From: Amblyornis subalaris
Taxonomy: Eukaryota; Chordata; Aves; Passeriformes; Ptilonorhynchidae
Reading direction: 5' to 3'
NCBI GenBank assembly: GCA_018881555.1
Contig: JACAXG010000055.1
Location: forward strand, 2,808,583-2,872,582
Length of the DNA: 64,000 nucleotides
Every line of letters starts with the position of its first letter. Positions within the stretch are counted from its first letter, which is position 1. The notes under the pieces are model-generated. The model saw nothing but the letters and a program-made list of their open reading frames with translations. It ran no database searches and was not told the origin of the DNA. The position numbers and the translations under genes are program-made. Positions 33,701 to 45,440 of this stretch are shown here, piece after piece.

Positions 33701-36700
33701 CACAGTAAGGTCAGACCACTATAGATAATGATGGCAGCCTTGTCAGCACAACCAGGGAGCTTTAGCAGAAAAATGGAGATGCCACCTTTGAACATAAAAA
33801 GCTGAGTGCTTTTGAAGGACCTTCTGCTCGTATTATGGACTCTTTGCCATCTTAAACTAAGGTATTGGAAGAGAGAAACTGCTGTAGCAAAGAAATACAA
33901 TGTGAAGGCATCCAATTCAGACTCTCATTTTATACTTAAGATCAAAAAAATGTTCTCATAAGAAACAGGATCATTGCATTTTCTGGACACGAATACAATT
34001 ACTGAATCTACACTTGTATCAAAACAAAGCCTGGAGTTTAAGTCACTTGCCAAAATATTACACTCTCTCCAAAATCAAAGGAGTTCTTTTTAAATAAAAC
34101 CGAGCATCATTTGCAGGGCCTGACAGACAACGGGCTGATTAAGAAAGGAGGCTCTTTGTAACAACATTGCAGAACAGTCTGTGTAAAAACCAAGCTAAAG
34201 ATAACCTTGAATTTTGTGAGAAAAAGAGTCTAGTGAAACAGAACAAGTCAACTGTATTACTATGAGGATTTTTTTTTCTCCTTTCTTGCAGAATGAAGAA
34301 ACTGCAGTCCAGAGCCACACGACTTACACAGTACCCTAAATCCAAAGTCACACTACTTGCCTTCAAAATTGCAAATGGGTCTGGCTGAGTACAATCTTAC
34401 TCTTCAGCACCGTTCATGAACCGTCATTCAGATTAAAAAAAAAAAAATTAAAAAACATGGACAAGTGGGTGTAATAGGCAGCATGTGCTACACGTACACA
34501 GTGGTGAAAGGGAACTCTACTTAGCAGTTGATAAGGCACTATTAAAATCTATAAAAAACTTCACAACTAAGCTTATAAAATGCCTTTTCCTTTTGCTACA
34601 GAAAGGCAGAGGTGTAATGCATTCTTACACAAAGGTGATTTTCAGCATTTTAAAGCATTGCTAAAGCTCTGGACAAACACAGCATCACTGAAAATTGCTT
34701 GTAGCTTTCAGTAAATAAATTAGTGTGTGGGTGCAACCAAAAATTTTATGGCAGTACTACAGCAAACGAAGACTGAAGTTAACTTGCAAGACTGTAGTCA
34801 CATTTCTGTGAGAGAGATTAAAACTAAGATGGGAAATCAAAACAGAGATCTGAAACACACACAAATGACAAGATGAATGCAATGTCAGCCACCATATGCA
34901 AGAATCAGAGAATGGAATTCCTACACCAGTTATGAAAACAGGAAAGCAACAGTTGAATCTATTTAGATTTAAAATGAACCCCATTCATCCCTAGAAACAG
35001 GCTACAAGGTAGCTTGAAATTTCTCAGCTGTAACAGAAGCAAAAGCTTGAATTAAAACCAGAAGAGAACTTCTAAATTTTTTAAGTTTTTAATTTTTAAG
35101 CCAACTTAAAATCAAGATTGCAACCTAAACCCATTAAGCCCTGAGATTAATTCAGTAACTGTTCAAATCAGAAAGACAACAGAACAGAAATTTTCCAAGA
35201 ATTAATATTCTTCTTGCAACAGAAAAATTCTGGCTTTGGTTCTTTTAAAGGAGAACTCTAAAACACGGTTATGACTTCACTAATTCTGTATGTACTTCCA
35301 GTCCTTGTATTTCTACAAAAATACATACAAAATATATATCACTCATACATAAAGCAACCTCAAAACCAGGTAAGTACTGAAAAGATTTGTCTAGTTTTGT
35401 GTGAACCCCACGACCTTGCATCTATCTCACATATACTGTAGTTACATTGCTATTGTCACCAAAACTTATCTTGCACCCACTTATCATTTTTTTTACTTAA
35501 AAAACGCATACATGCCCCCTAAAAAAGAACTACTTCAGAATACAGAAAGATGTAGGATTACATACCCTCCTTTTACAAGTTCCTTATGAAGCTTGAAAAT
35601 CTGTACATTTTTCTTGCTTGTTCTTACTTTCAACATAGAACTACCATCTATGTTAGAAGATTCTGTAGGTGGTTAAAAGAATTATGTGATTACGACTTTA
35701 GAGACACTCTAGATGATTAACCTGAGAATCAAGATGAGATGTGAGGTTTTGTCCTTTCCACCTCAGTCTGCCTTGATAAGGATTCATCAACTCTGCCACT
35801 TTAATTAAAACAGTGAGAACTACTAATGCACATCTGACTCATGCAAAACAGAGAATATACCAGACTAGAAATTTTATTTAAAAGATGTAAAGAGCTGGAT
35901 GAGTATCAAAAACATTTCTGAGAGTAGGAGGGGAACATTTCAGAACACCTTCATAACTTCTGTATACATTTAAAAAATAAGGCCCAAGTTTGTTTCTTCT
36001 TTATTCTGTACATGGCATGTTCAAGTGAATAATCATTAGGGAGAGAACAGTTATGGCCTTTTGTGTAGCACCTGAAATGGCTTCAACAACTTAATGTTCA
36101 CCATTTCAAAACCATCTTCACAATGAAGGACTGTTGCAGAAATATTTTCTAGAAAAAGAACATCACGTTTGTGATTTTTACTATATACTACTGATCACTT
36201 CCAAAGCCACACATATTAAATTTTTCTTATCTACAGACATGAGACTTTATTCAGAGGTCTGCATTGATCAAGGTCTTTAAAAACTTTACATGAATTTGCA
36301 ACACTCAATACTTTGTGTATTGAGCATATCAATTGCTTTGTGTATGTGATTTAACCTATGTTCTACAATTTTAATATAAAACCGCACGTCACGAGTTTAA
36401 CGAGCTGTAATTGGACAACTGTTAGAGGTAGAATAATCAACAGTTGCATGTTTTTACTCCCAAAAACATTTCTTCTTACCTGAAGAGTTCAAAAATTATC
36501 AGCGCCAAGTGTGGTCCATTAATGCTCAGTAAGGAACAGTCTAGATTTACTTGGGCCTTTTACACATTATAACTTAATCTTCTCCAAACCAAAATTTATT
36601 TTGACAACCCATGTAGCTACTTTGAGTTCTGCTAGCAGAAGAACAGTTCCACTGAGTCACATCAAAGTTGCACCTATATTGTCTATTATCCTATTCCTGA

Positions 36701-36875
36701 CTGTGCCTCAAAGGGGACTTCTTGGGAAGAGTAGAGGAATGATCAAACAACAGCCAACACTGACCCAGTCTGCAACAATTTGCTATAGGAGCCACAGATA
36801 AAATCTTTATATTTATCAGTCTTCAGTGAAGTATTTTTCTACAAATTTGCTCAGTCACCCCTTGAACTGGCAAAA
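27726..36875. other. Long intron stretch largely free of recent repeats
   Basis: About 9 kb of AT-rich intron with no recognised CR1, LTR or gene. Visible items are a perfect 25-nt palindrome at 28009-28033, a GC-richer patch at about 33290-33640 of unknown origin, and poly-A at about 34433-34453. ORFs up to about 104 codons have no recognisable motif. Confidence 0.5.
28009..28033. repeat. Perfect palindrome, 12-bp arms
   Basis: TAAAAGGAAATG, one A, then CATTTCCTTTTA. A transcript of either strand could form a 12-bp hairpin with a loop too tight for full pairing. Confidence 0.8.
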
Positions 36876-36879
36876 GTTT

Positions 36880-37100
36880 AACATTAACATCCTGTGGCAA
36901 GATTCTACACACTTAACTGCCCATATCTGAAGAATAATTTCCTTTTTGTTTGTTCAGAAACTGCATGCAAGCTTCCTCTATGGGAAGTAAGAGTGAAAAA
37001 ATATTTCTTACTTACTCTTTTTATTTCACTCACCATTTTATATTTTCCATGTAATTTCTCTCAATCATTTTATTCTTTCTGAGATGAAAACCGTATTTAA
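36880..37100 (-). mobile_element. Ancient CR1-clade LINE relic
   Basis: Diverged reverse-complement CR1 blocks: CCTGTGGCAAGATTCTACAC, GAATAATTTCCTTTTTGTTT, AAAAAATATTTCTTACTTAC and CTCACCATTTTATATTTTCC. These parallel the CACAGGTTAA ... ACTTCCTTTTGTTTG region of old sauropsid CR1. It may extend to about 37400. Confidence 0.5.
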
Positions 37101-39830
37101 GGCATGAGACAGTGCTTATTCACTATTTCCTTTCCTGACAGTCTCTAACATCCTCCTTACAGTCCTTCTACAGCACTGAGCTCTGACTTCGGTGGACCCA
37201 TCATTCCTCAAACACTGATAATAATTGCACTAGATCCCATCAGTAGATGTAAAGGGTTTTCCCCCATGAGTTTCATTTCACATTTCTTACACTTTTATGC
37301 ACATTATTTCCCTCTTATAACATTTATTTTTCTGAAATTTTTCAGCAATCCCTTGAATTTACTATCCAGACCATATCACTATGACTAGTACTAACACTAC
37401 AAGAGCAGGAAGTCAAACTCCCTACTCCCATTTTTTTCACCTGCCTCCTCTCCTGATAAATCCATGAAAAAAATCCCCAAAGCAAAACCGACCGGCTAAC
37501 TTTTCTGTCTCAAGTTAAATGCAGGGAACAGAAGAGNCATGTGTGGTACAGCTGAAGCAACCCAGGGCACAAAATAAACACCACCAGAAGAAGGAAACAT
37601 CACCTTCCCCTCATTCCCATTTTTGATGGCAGAAACTAATGTCCCCTTTTCCTTTCCTGGGGCTGAGAGTGGATCTGTGGTTCAGTCATATGCACAAGGT
37701 TAACCTGAACTCAGTGCTGCTNTGGAAGAGGCAGTTTCCTGCTCTCATAGTCACAGGGATACAGCCCTGCCCTCTGCACCAGATCTAGCACTCATTTATT
37801 CAAGTCTTTCAGAAGTTGCTCCAACAAGCTGAAACATAATGGGCAACCTGCAAAGTGCAAATGCAGAGATAAGATGATGTGGACAACACTGCACAGAGGA
37901 TAGATAAGTTACTTCAGTGGTAATGAGCTCCTGGATTTGCTCTTATTCAGTGTATCTTCTGAGGGATATTTATTAGAATTATCGCTTTAGAATCTGCACA
38001 ATTCACTTGCATCCAACTTCATTCTTCCAGTGAGAGGGACTTCTGCTTATTTTCAGGCACTTCTGCCTCTGTTTGTGTTCACACGACCATGCCATGTAGC
38101 TTCCTAATCGAAGACAAAATCCTGCTCCCATCCTCTGTGGCAATTTTCAGGCTCATCAAACCTTGATCCAACCGACTACATCAAGAGCACCAGTGCCAGC
38201 ACTAAAGATGAACAGAAGAAAAGAGTGCTGGGGATAAGGTAAGACTTAAGGTAGGCTTAAGACAACTGCAAAACCACAGCCTTGTCGTGTATCTTCAATA
38301 TGAAGTATCTTCTCTGCNAAGTTTTACAAAGAACCTTAAAAACTATGCAGTAACAAATACAGTACAAATGGCTTAAAGTGTAAATACACATGATTCATTA
38401 CAGACTTATGAAGAACAAAACTCAGGTGAGCTGGGTGATTCATCCCAACACTTCTGCCAACGATACTGAAATAAAGATACACACACAAATCTTCTCATAC
38501 TCTTGATCTGTGCAGTATGACCTTGTATTGAAAAATCATTAGCATTCTATGTAGACTTCAGCATCATCTTAATTGTCTTACTGACCTGATTAATTCAACA
38601 TTCTGTATTGTAAATTATGATACAGAAACAAAGCATTTTTGAACAGATATTGATCTGAATACTGTTGAGAGTATATATATGAGTTAATATTTTATAATGA
38701 TAGGTATTATATGTATTTAAGCTGAAACATTTACTAGAGGTAGAAAGCTCTTACATTTTACTATATTAACAGGGGTCCTTTGCCAGGTGTTGCCTTTCTT
38801 CTCAGAATGAAACTGAATCGCGCAATATTTTTAGTCACTGGTATTTGAAAGTTCCTCCTTTTAAACTGCTCCAGAGAGAGCAAATGCCATCACCCTCTCT
38901 AAGTCACCTTGTCAAAGGCTCAGTGACTTGCAAATATTCTTCTTCTACCTCCATAAAGAGCTATCAACAAGATAGTCCTGTCTCCTGGGGTTACTAAACC
39001 TTAGATCAAATGTCTTTTCATACTAGCATGATCTAGCTATGTACTGTTCTAACTTTAAAGCTTAAATATCTTTCCTGCAACAAAAACACAGTATTTTGGA
39101 CACAGTGAACTTGAAACAATTCTGGTCTGTAACGGGTACTTTCATGTTTCAAATGAGTATTTGACAGCTTTTAGATCTCCAGCTTCTGGCTGATGTACCC
39201 AGATCACTGAAATGGGTAAAAACATATGTAAGATAATTCTCCAGGGTATTTTGGTGGGGTTTTCTCTTACAATTCAGAAAACTTTTCTTAAAGTGTTACT
39301 GTTTAACTAGGGCTGGCATTTAGAAAAATTTTTCATTCCAAGACTGGTCTAAAAAAGCTGTAATATTGACCACAGATGAGAACACCTTCTTTTCTCATTC
39401 CACAAGTAACTATTTGTTGCCATGCATGATACACTCAGGANGATATTACACTGTGAACACATCCTTACTTGATATGAATTCTAACAGGATCACCAATGTC
39501 TTGCTTCAGCAATATTTTCCTTTTTAGAAACAGAGAAGTGAGGCGTCACACGTGTGCTGGACACACAATCTTTGTAGGTCAAAATGTTACACATTTCTTT
39601 TTTAAATATCAATGCCTACATTGTCAAAACTTTGTCAAACAGAAACAGAATGCCTTAAAAGTCTAACAGTTCCAGTACCGCCAGTAAGAACTGCTGAGAC
39701 AAGAAATTAAATGCTTTATACCACACAGATTAATTGTTGCCGTTGATCTGTGAATTAGAAGATGCTGGATTAATTAATGCTGAAAAGAAATGGTAAAATT
39801 AGAAACCATCAAAATGCAAGGGTAGCCAGC
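37101..39830. other. Intron stretch without recognised features
   Basis: AT-rich to mid-GC intron. No gene or repeat was recognised apart from a possible tail of the preceding CR1 relic. Confidence 0.5.
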
Positions 39831-39834
39831 TATC

Positions 39835-40535
39835 CTAGACACTTCTGGAGAGAAATGATACAATGTCATGCTCATGATGTTCCTATCAAACAACCAAGAT
39901 CCAGAAAAAACTCATTAAATTCTCAACTTTCATCCCCCCAAAATGGAAGGAATTGGATGGTAAGGCTCTACAAGACCAAATAAGCCTGTGTTTTGTAGGT
40001 GAGCTCTTCTTCCACATCAGCCTTCAAGTAGTGGCTAACTTTGCAATTCCTGAGTGGGAACCATATACCCAAGAATATTTCATAGTTTTTCTTACTGCTG
40101 TTTCATTTTAATGTATATTAAACCCAAAATACCCACGCAGTATTCTAAGGTGAAAATCTCACTACCTAATCATTAAGATGAAAGAAATGTCTGCCTACAT
40201 AGCAGGTAGACATTGAAGGAGTACTAAATAACTCAGTTATGTGGAACCATGCACGAACTTTATTAGGTATTTGATTACTCAATATGCTGAAAGACATTCC
40301 ATATTCTTACTTAATACAAATGAGTTTTCATCCAGCTCATCATACTCTTTTATGCCAGAATTTCTGTTAAATCCTAAAATTTCAATTGCAACATTTTCTT
40401 TTAGCTAATGCTTTAATGTTTGTCAACTGCAGCTATAATGGTGAGGACTACAATAAAAAAGTCCACAAAGTAATGGTGAAGTGCTAAGGCTGACTTAGAA
40501 CAGTAACAAGAGAATCCTAGGTGAAGTTTTAAAAC
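39835..40535. repeat. Direct repeat, copy A (two matching blocks)
   Basis: Block 1 (39835-39897, containing CTGGAGAGAAATGATACAAT and GATGTTCC..TCAAACAACC) and block 2 (40396-40535, starting TTCTTTTAGCTAATGCTTTA) both recur in the same order and orientation at 41545-41865. Block 2 starts with about 35 of 38 identical bases, then diverges with indels. Either an old local duplication or two copies of an unrecognised interspersed repeat. Confidence 0.6.
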
Positions 40536-41544
40536 CTAAACGTGAATGTTATGCTCCCATCCAGTATTCAGGCTCTGGCACTTACCTGATGCCCCTANGA
40601 ACTAACTTGGTTCATTGTGGTAGAAAACTTGTGGGGGCAGAGGGGACTTCAGGAAGGTTGGTGCTAGTGAGGAAAGCTGTGGCAGGACCACTCCTTTCAT
40701 CTGCAAAACCCTTAGACTGCAGTGAGCCCTTCTCACACAACCACACACAATAGGTATTTATCCCTTGTAGTTCGGTGGGAAGCATAAGGAATCTGGGTAA
40801 GCCTGTCATGTCACCAGCACCAAAATCCTGTCACAGGATTTGCCAACCAGAAATCCAGCAACTATCCACCTCAGAGACAGCTGGGACAGTGTAAGGTATC
40901 TCCAGCTCTCTAGATACCTTCTTCTGTGCCAGAAATCAGCCTTCCTGTAAGAAAGCAAACAGAAAAGCAAACAAATACTATATCCATAATTCCCTAATCA
41001 TTAATCCCAGTACTACCAGATACTGATTCCCTAATAAGCCTACACAGATCCAAGGAGGGCAGCAGCACTGTCACATTAACCAAGCAATCCTCACACTCGC
41101 AAGCTCNGCTCGATTCGGGTGCACATACACAGCGAGCACCTGCCAAAAGGTTCAGAACAACTGCTGGTTCCTGCTGTAACATCAAAAAATTCCAAGAAAG
41201 CACAAACTTCATCAAAACGTAAATCAAAGTATGTTAAAACCAGTAACGAATCATCACAACCATGCCTTAGTTCCTCGCTGATCCACAACCTACAACATTG
41301 TGTATGTACACAACATGGAGAAATAAAAATGACAGTAAAAATGGTTGCAAGAATGATCAAAAAGGCCTAGAAGTTAAAGCGGTACGAATATGACAGTGTT
41401 TGATAGCCAAACACAGGCCTTTTGCTTTGAGTGTCACAGCCTGGCATCATTTCAGCCACAGCACAATCAGATCCTGAGGAACAGGAATGGCTTTTGGTGT
41501 TCTGCTTAAAACCCTAAGGACTATCCAAAGAAATGTAATTATTG
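40536..41544. other. Intron spacer between the two direct-repeat copies
   Basis: About 1 kb of mid-GC to AT-rich intron DNA with short ORFs only. No gene, RNA or repeat family was recognised. Confidence 0.5.
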
Positions 41545-41865
41545 ATAAGTCCTGGAGGGAGATACATCAAGCTTTCCTCACGCAAGGATGTTCCAACCAT
41601 CAACCTCGTAAAAGTAAGTTAGAAACAAGAGTATGGGATGGAGATAGGTACTTTCAATCAATGCGGGCATAAATTAATGCTACTCATCGAAATCAATTTG
41701 GCCACCCTCAGTCAGTACCTGTTTCTTTTAGCTAAAGCTTTAATGTTTGCAAACTGCAAGTGTAACAACAGTGGGAACAAGATAAGGAGTCACCAAAACA
41801 ACGCTGAGGTGTTAGAAATTACTTAAAACAAGTGCAAGAGAACAGCAGGTGAATCTTTTAAATTT
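41545..41865. repeat. Direct repeat, copy B
   Basis: Block 1 (41545-41612, CCTGGAGGGAGATACATCAA and GGATGTTCC..CCATCAACC) and block 2 (41723-41865, starting TTCTTTTAGCTAAAGCTTTA) match copy A at 39835-40535. The spacer between blocks is about 110 bp here and about 500 bp in copy A. Confidence 0.6.
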
Positions 41866-42604
41866 GTTTAAAAAAAGCAAGAGATACTAAACAAAGTTAA
41901 ACACAACAAAATTTTAAATATATATTTCATTTACATGTGCCTTTATACTTACATTTTAAACATTTTCTCAAAACTGAACTATCATTCCTTCTAAAAAGCA
42001 AAAACTGGGGAAAAAAAATCCTACTCTTCAAACAGTATACATACCACGTCTCTTCATCTTTGTTTGCANGAAACATATATATGCATCTTTCATACTAAAA
42101 ATCCCAATCTTTCAGAAAATCAAAATCACTTGAAAGAAAAATTCTAAATAGACAAATCACAATCATACAATTAAAGACATGTTAGCATCTCCTGTGAATA
42201 AAACACNCCCTTTGTGTTTATATTGTTAACAAACCTATTTACACCATAACACCACCATTATCTTAATTATGTTTACGGATTTCAGTTCAATGAGAGCCTG
42301 GACTGTCCTGAAGTATGCAGATACAACAACATGCAATCGACTAAAACATTGAAAAAAAAAAACCAAAAACCAAAAACCCAAAAAAACCCCGTAAGACAAA
42401 AACAAACCCTAAGCAGTGCACAACACGACTTATGTAAAAAACCAGTATATTTAACAGATTTTGGAAAAATTAAACTAGTCATATCAGCAACACTGGAACG
42501 GTAATTAGTAATATCTAGATATATTTGCCAAANTTAACTAGCAGGAAGCCCATAAAACTAAGAAAACTATACCGCCAAATGAAATATTTATTGCGATAGT
42601 ATGA
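41866..42604. other. AT-rich intron stretch before the CR1 cluster
   Basis: About 740 bp of AT-rich intron. The only distinct item is an A-rich simple repeat at 42351-42391, listed separately. Confidence 0.5.
42351..42391. repeat. A-rich simple repeat (CCAAAAA-type)
   Basis: A run of A followed by repeated CCAAAAA units and ending AAAAAACCCC. Confidence 0.8.
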
Positions 42605-43475
42605 CGACTCATATAAAGCATTTGACACTGTCCTACACAACATCCTTGTCTTTAAACTAGAGGGACATAAATTTGACAGATCGATCACTTGTGGATAAGG
42701 AACTGGATGGCTAGATACACNCTAAGAGTTGTGATCAACACCTCAACGCCCAAGAGGAGAGCAGTAATGAGTGGTGTCCCTCAGGGGTCGGTACTGGGAC
42801 CGGTGCTGTTCAACACTTTTGTCGGTGACACAGATCAAGTGCACCCTCACCATGTTTGCCAATAACACTGAGATGTGTCGTGCTGTCATGCTGGAGGGAG
42901 GGGATCCAGTGGGACCTTAACAGGCTTGAGAGGTGGGTCTGTGAGAACCTCATGAAGTTCAACACAGCCGAGTGCAAGGTGCTGCACCTGCGAAGCACAA
43001 TCTGAAGGCAATCGAAGCATAAACACAGGCTGGGTGGAGAACGGATTGAGAGCAGCCCTGAAGAGAAGGACTTGGGGGTGCTGGTGAATGAGAAGCTTGA
43101 CACGACTCAGCAACGTGTGCCTGCAGCTCAGAAAGCCAACTGTCTCCTCGGCTGCAACCAAAGCAGCCTGGCCAGCAAGTAGAGGAAGGTGATTCTCCCC
43201 CTCTACTCCACTGCTCTACTCCCACCTGGAGTACTGCATCCAGATCTGGGGCCCCCAACAAAAGAAGGATGTGGACCTGCTGGAAGGAGTCCAGAGTAGG
43301 CCACCAGGATGATCAGAAGGCTGGAGCCCNTCTTCTACGAAGACAGGCTGAGAGAGTTATTGTTCAGCCTGAAGAAGAGAAAGTTTCTGGCATGACCTTA
43401 GAGCACCTTCCAGTACCTGAAGGGTGCTACAGGAAAGCTGAAGAGGGACTTTTTACAAGGGCATGTAGTGACAGG
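42605..43475 (+). pseudogene. CR1 ORF2 reverse-transcriptase C-terminal remnant
   Basis: The coding part of the CR1 at 42605-43736. Family motifs are recognisable in shifting frames, so the open frames now present, such as 43269-43565, are fragments. Both aspartates of the polymerase box appear replaced by asparagine (GAT and GAC now AAT and AAC), abolishing expected activity. Confidence 0.85.
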
Positions 43476-43736
43476 ACAAGGGGGAATGGTTTCAAACTGA
43501 AAGAGGGCAGGCTTATATTAAAAAAAAAAATTCTTTACTGTGAGAGTAGTGAGACACTGGAATAGGTTGCCCAGAGAAACTGTGGATGCTCCATGCCTGG
43601 AAGCGTTCAAGGCCATGCTGGATGAGGCTTTGAGCAACCTGGTCTAGTGGAAGGTGTCCCTGCCCATAGTAGAGGGGTTGGAACAAGATGGTCTTGAAGG
43701 TCCCTTCCAACTGAAAGCATTTTATGATTCCGTGAA
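42605..43736 (+). mobile_element. CR1 LINE, 3' 1.1 kb with reverse-transcriptase remnant
   Basis: A 5'-truncated CR1 on the plus strand. It begins in the RT domain (AFDTVLHNILV at about 42618), continues through GVPQGSVLGPVLFNTF-type sequence at 42772-42825, the LMKFN..KC.VLHL region at 42950-42990, EKDLGVLV at about 43066 and the EYC.QIWGP region at about 43230. It then enters the 3' UTR and ends TTTTATGATTCCGTG. Several frameshifts and stops break the reading frame, and the catalytic FADD box reads FANN at 42855-42866. It is dead, and from a different subfamily than the copy at 44487. Confidence 0.93.
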
Positions 43737-44343
43737 ATGGTACTCTCCCTTACACTTCATTTTTCTCCTTTGTAAAATAAATAGTGGATTTCATGGTTCC
43801 CAGTAATTTGCATTTTGAAGTCAAATCAACATACAAAATGACTTGCAAACTCTCAAGTTTACATCTTCCTATCCAGTTAGTGATTCATTCCCAACAAATC
43901 ACCTCCACTGACATTTTGTTTACATCACCCACACCTCTACAAAACAGCAATTTAAATCCTCCAGTGTGGCACAAGGAAACTGGTCTGTATTTCACCAAAG
44001 TTTTAACAATNTCTACTACATTCCATGAAAGAACATTCTAATTGAAAGCAGATTTTTNCATTGCTATGGAATTATAAAACTGAATGCTAACCACAGCAAC
44101 AAACGTGCCAAAATATAACTAGAAAGAAACCTGAAAACTCCCAATCTTCTATTTTAAATTACAAAACTCTGATTTTCAACTCCGGAAGACTTCATTAAAA
44201 ACGCACTAAGTTACCAGGGAACAAAAGATAAAATTAGATATATAATGCTTATGGCTTTGGGACAAAAGGTTAACTACGCTCTTAACCAATTCCACCGATA
44301 AATAAACAGTAGCTGTCTGTAATGTCTTATATTTGCTGCACTT
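43737..44343. other. Intron spacer between CR1 copies
   Basis: About 600 bp of AT-rich intron. Nothing was recognised. Confidence 0.55.
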
Positions 44344-44486
44344 CACAGAATCATAGAATCACAAAATTGTTTGGGTTGGAAGGGACATTAAAGCTCATCC
44401 AGTTCAACTCCCCTGCCATGGGCAGGGACACCTTTGACTGGGTGGGATTACTNTGGACCCTGTTCAACCTGGCCTTGAACACCCCC
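44344..44486 (-). mobile_element. CR1 LINE 3' fragment, inverted
   Basis: Reverse-complement tail CACAGAATCATAGAATCACA, TTTGGGTTGGAAGGGACATT, GCTCATCCAGTTCAACTCCC, CTGCCATGGGCAGGGACACC, ending at GGCCTTGAACACCCCC. Its truncated 5' end abuts the truncated 5' end of the next CR1, which has the opposite orientation. Confidence 0.92.
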
Positions 44487-44933
44487 AGAGGAGTGCTACG
44501 AGGATGGTGAANGGTCTGGAGGAGAAGCCACATGAGGAGAGGCTGAGGTCACTTATTCAGCCTGGAGGAAACTGAGGAGAGAACTCATAGCAGTCTTCAA
44601 CATCCTCATGAGGGGAAATGGAGGGGAAGGTACAGATCTCTTCGCTCTTGTGACCAGTGACAGGACTCGAGAAAATGGCATGAAACTGTGTCAGCAGAGG
44701 TTTAGGTTGGATATCAAGAAAAGGTTCTTCACCCAGAGGGTGGCTGGGCACTGGAACAGGCTCCCCAAAGAAGTGGTCACAGCACCAAGCCTGACAGTGT
44801 TCAAGAAGTGTTTGAACAGTACTCTCAGGCACGTGGTGTGACTCTTGGGGTGTCCTGTGCAGGGCCAGGAGTTAGACTCGATGATCCTGATGGGTACCTT
44901 CCAACTCAGCATTTTCTAAGATTCTGTGATAAT
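44487..44933 (+). mobile_element. CR1 LINE 3' fragment
   Basis: Plus-strand CR1 beginning at the GAGGAGTGCTACGAGGATGG region. It runs through CAGCCTGGAGGAAACTGAGG, GTGACCAGTGACAGGACTCG, the TTCACCCAGAGGGTGGCTGG block and TGTGACTCTTGGGGTGTCC to the tail AGATTCTGTGAT. It encodes the extreme C-terminus of ORF2 (SDRTRENG-like) and then 3' UTR. It is 5'-truncated. Confidence 0.93.
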
Positions 44934-45169
44934 AAATTCCTCCTCCAATCAATTAAACTACTCACAAGGATTCATTTACATATGGCAGTATGCACAATAT
45001 AAACCACTGAGGTTTACATTTCAATAAAAATAGCTGTAGCCCACTAATTATTATAATGTGCCTATCCTAACAAAAATGGTGCTATGTATTTAACAAGTAA
45101 ATCCTTGTGCACCAGTATCTAAAGCATCTCCAAGCATGGAAAGGAAAATAAGATGATCGGGAGAAATTA
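44934..45169. other. Short AT-rich spacer
   Basis: No recognisable signal. Confidence 0.5.
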
Positions 45170-45440
45170 ACATGGATTCACCAAGGAGAAATCATGAGTG
45201 ACTAATCTGATACCCTCCTATGATGGCATGCCTGGCTTGGGTTGATGAGGACAGAGCAGTAGATGTCGCCTACCTTGACTTCTGCAAGGCTTTTGACACT
45301 GAATCCCATAACATCCTCATAGGAAAGCTCAGGAAGTATGGGTTAGATGAGTGGACAGTGAGGTGGACTGAGAATTGGCTGAATGGCAGAGAGTTGTGAT
45401 CGGGCTGAATGGCAGAGAGTTGTGATCGGGGCAGAGAGTA
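45170..45440 (+). pseudogene. CR1 RT-domain fragment lacking a 3' end
   Basis: Plus-strand CR1 coding remnant: FTKEKS-like start, then VAYLDFCKAFDTESHNIL at about 45265-45321 (catalytic YLDF..AFD motif), KLRKYGLDEWTVRW and NWLNGRE. The match stops at a 26-bp tandem duplication (45378-45403 and 45404-45429). No CR1 3' tail follows, so this copy lost its 3' end by deletion or rearrangement after insertion. Confidence 0.85.
45378..45439. repeat. 26-bp tandem duplication within CR1 relic
   Basis: GCTGAATGGCAGAGAGTTGT plus GATCGG occurs twice exactly, followed by a partial third copy (GGCAGAGAGT). The unit is not a multiple of three, so it shifts the RT frame. Confidence 0.9.

Noticed and set aside
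42810..43261. Minus-strand open frames of 91-100 codons
   Set aside because: They are antisense shadows of the plus-strand CR1 reverse-transcriptase remnant.
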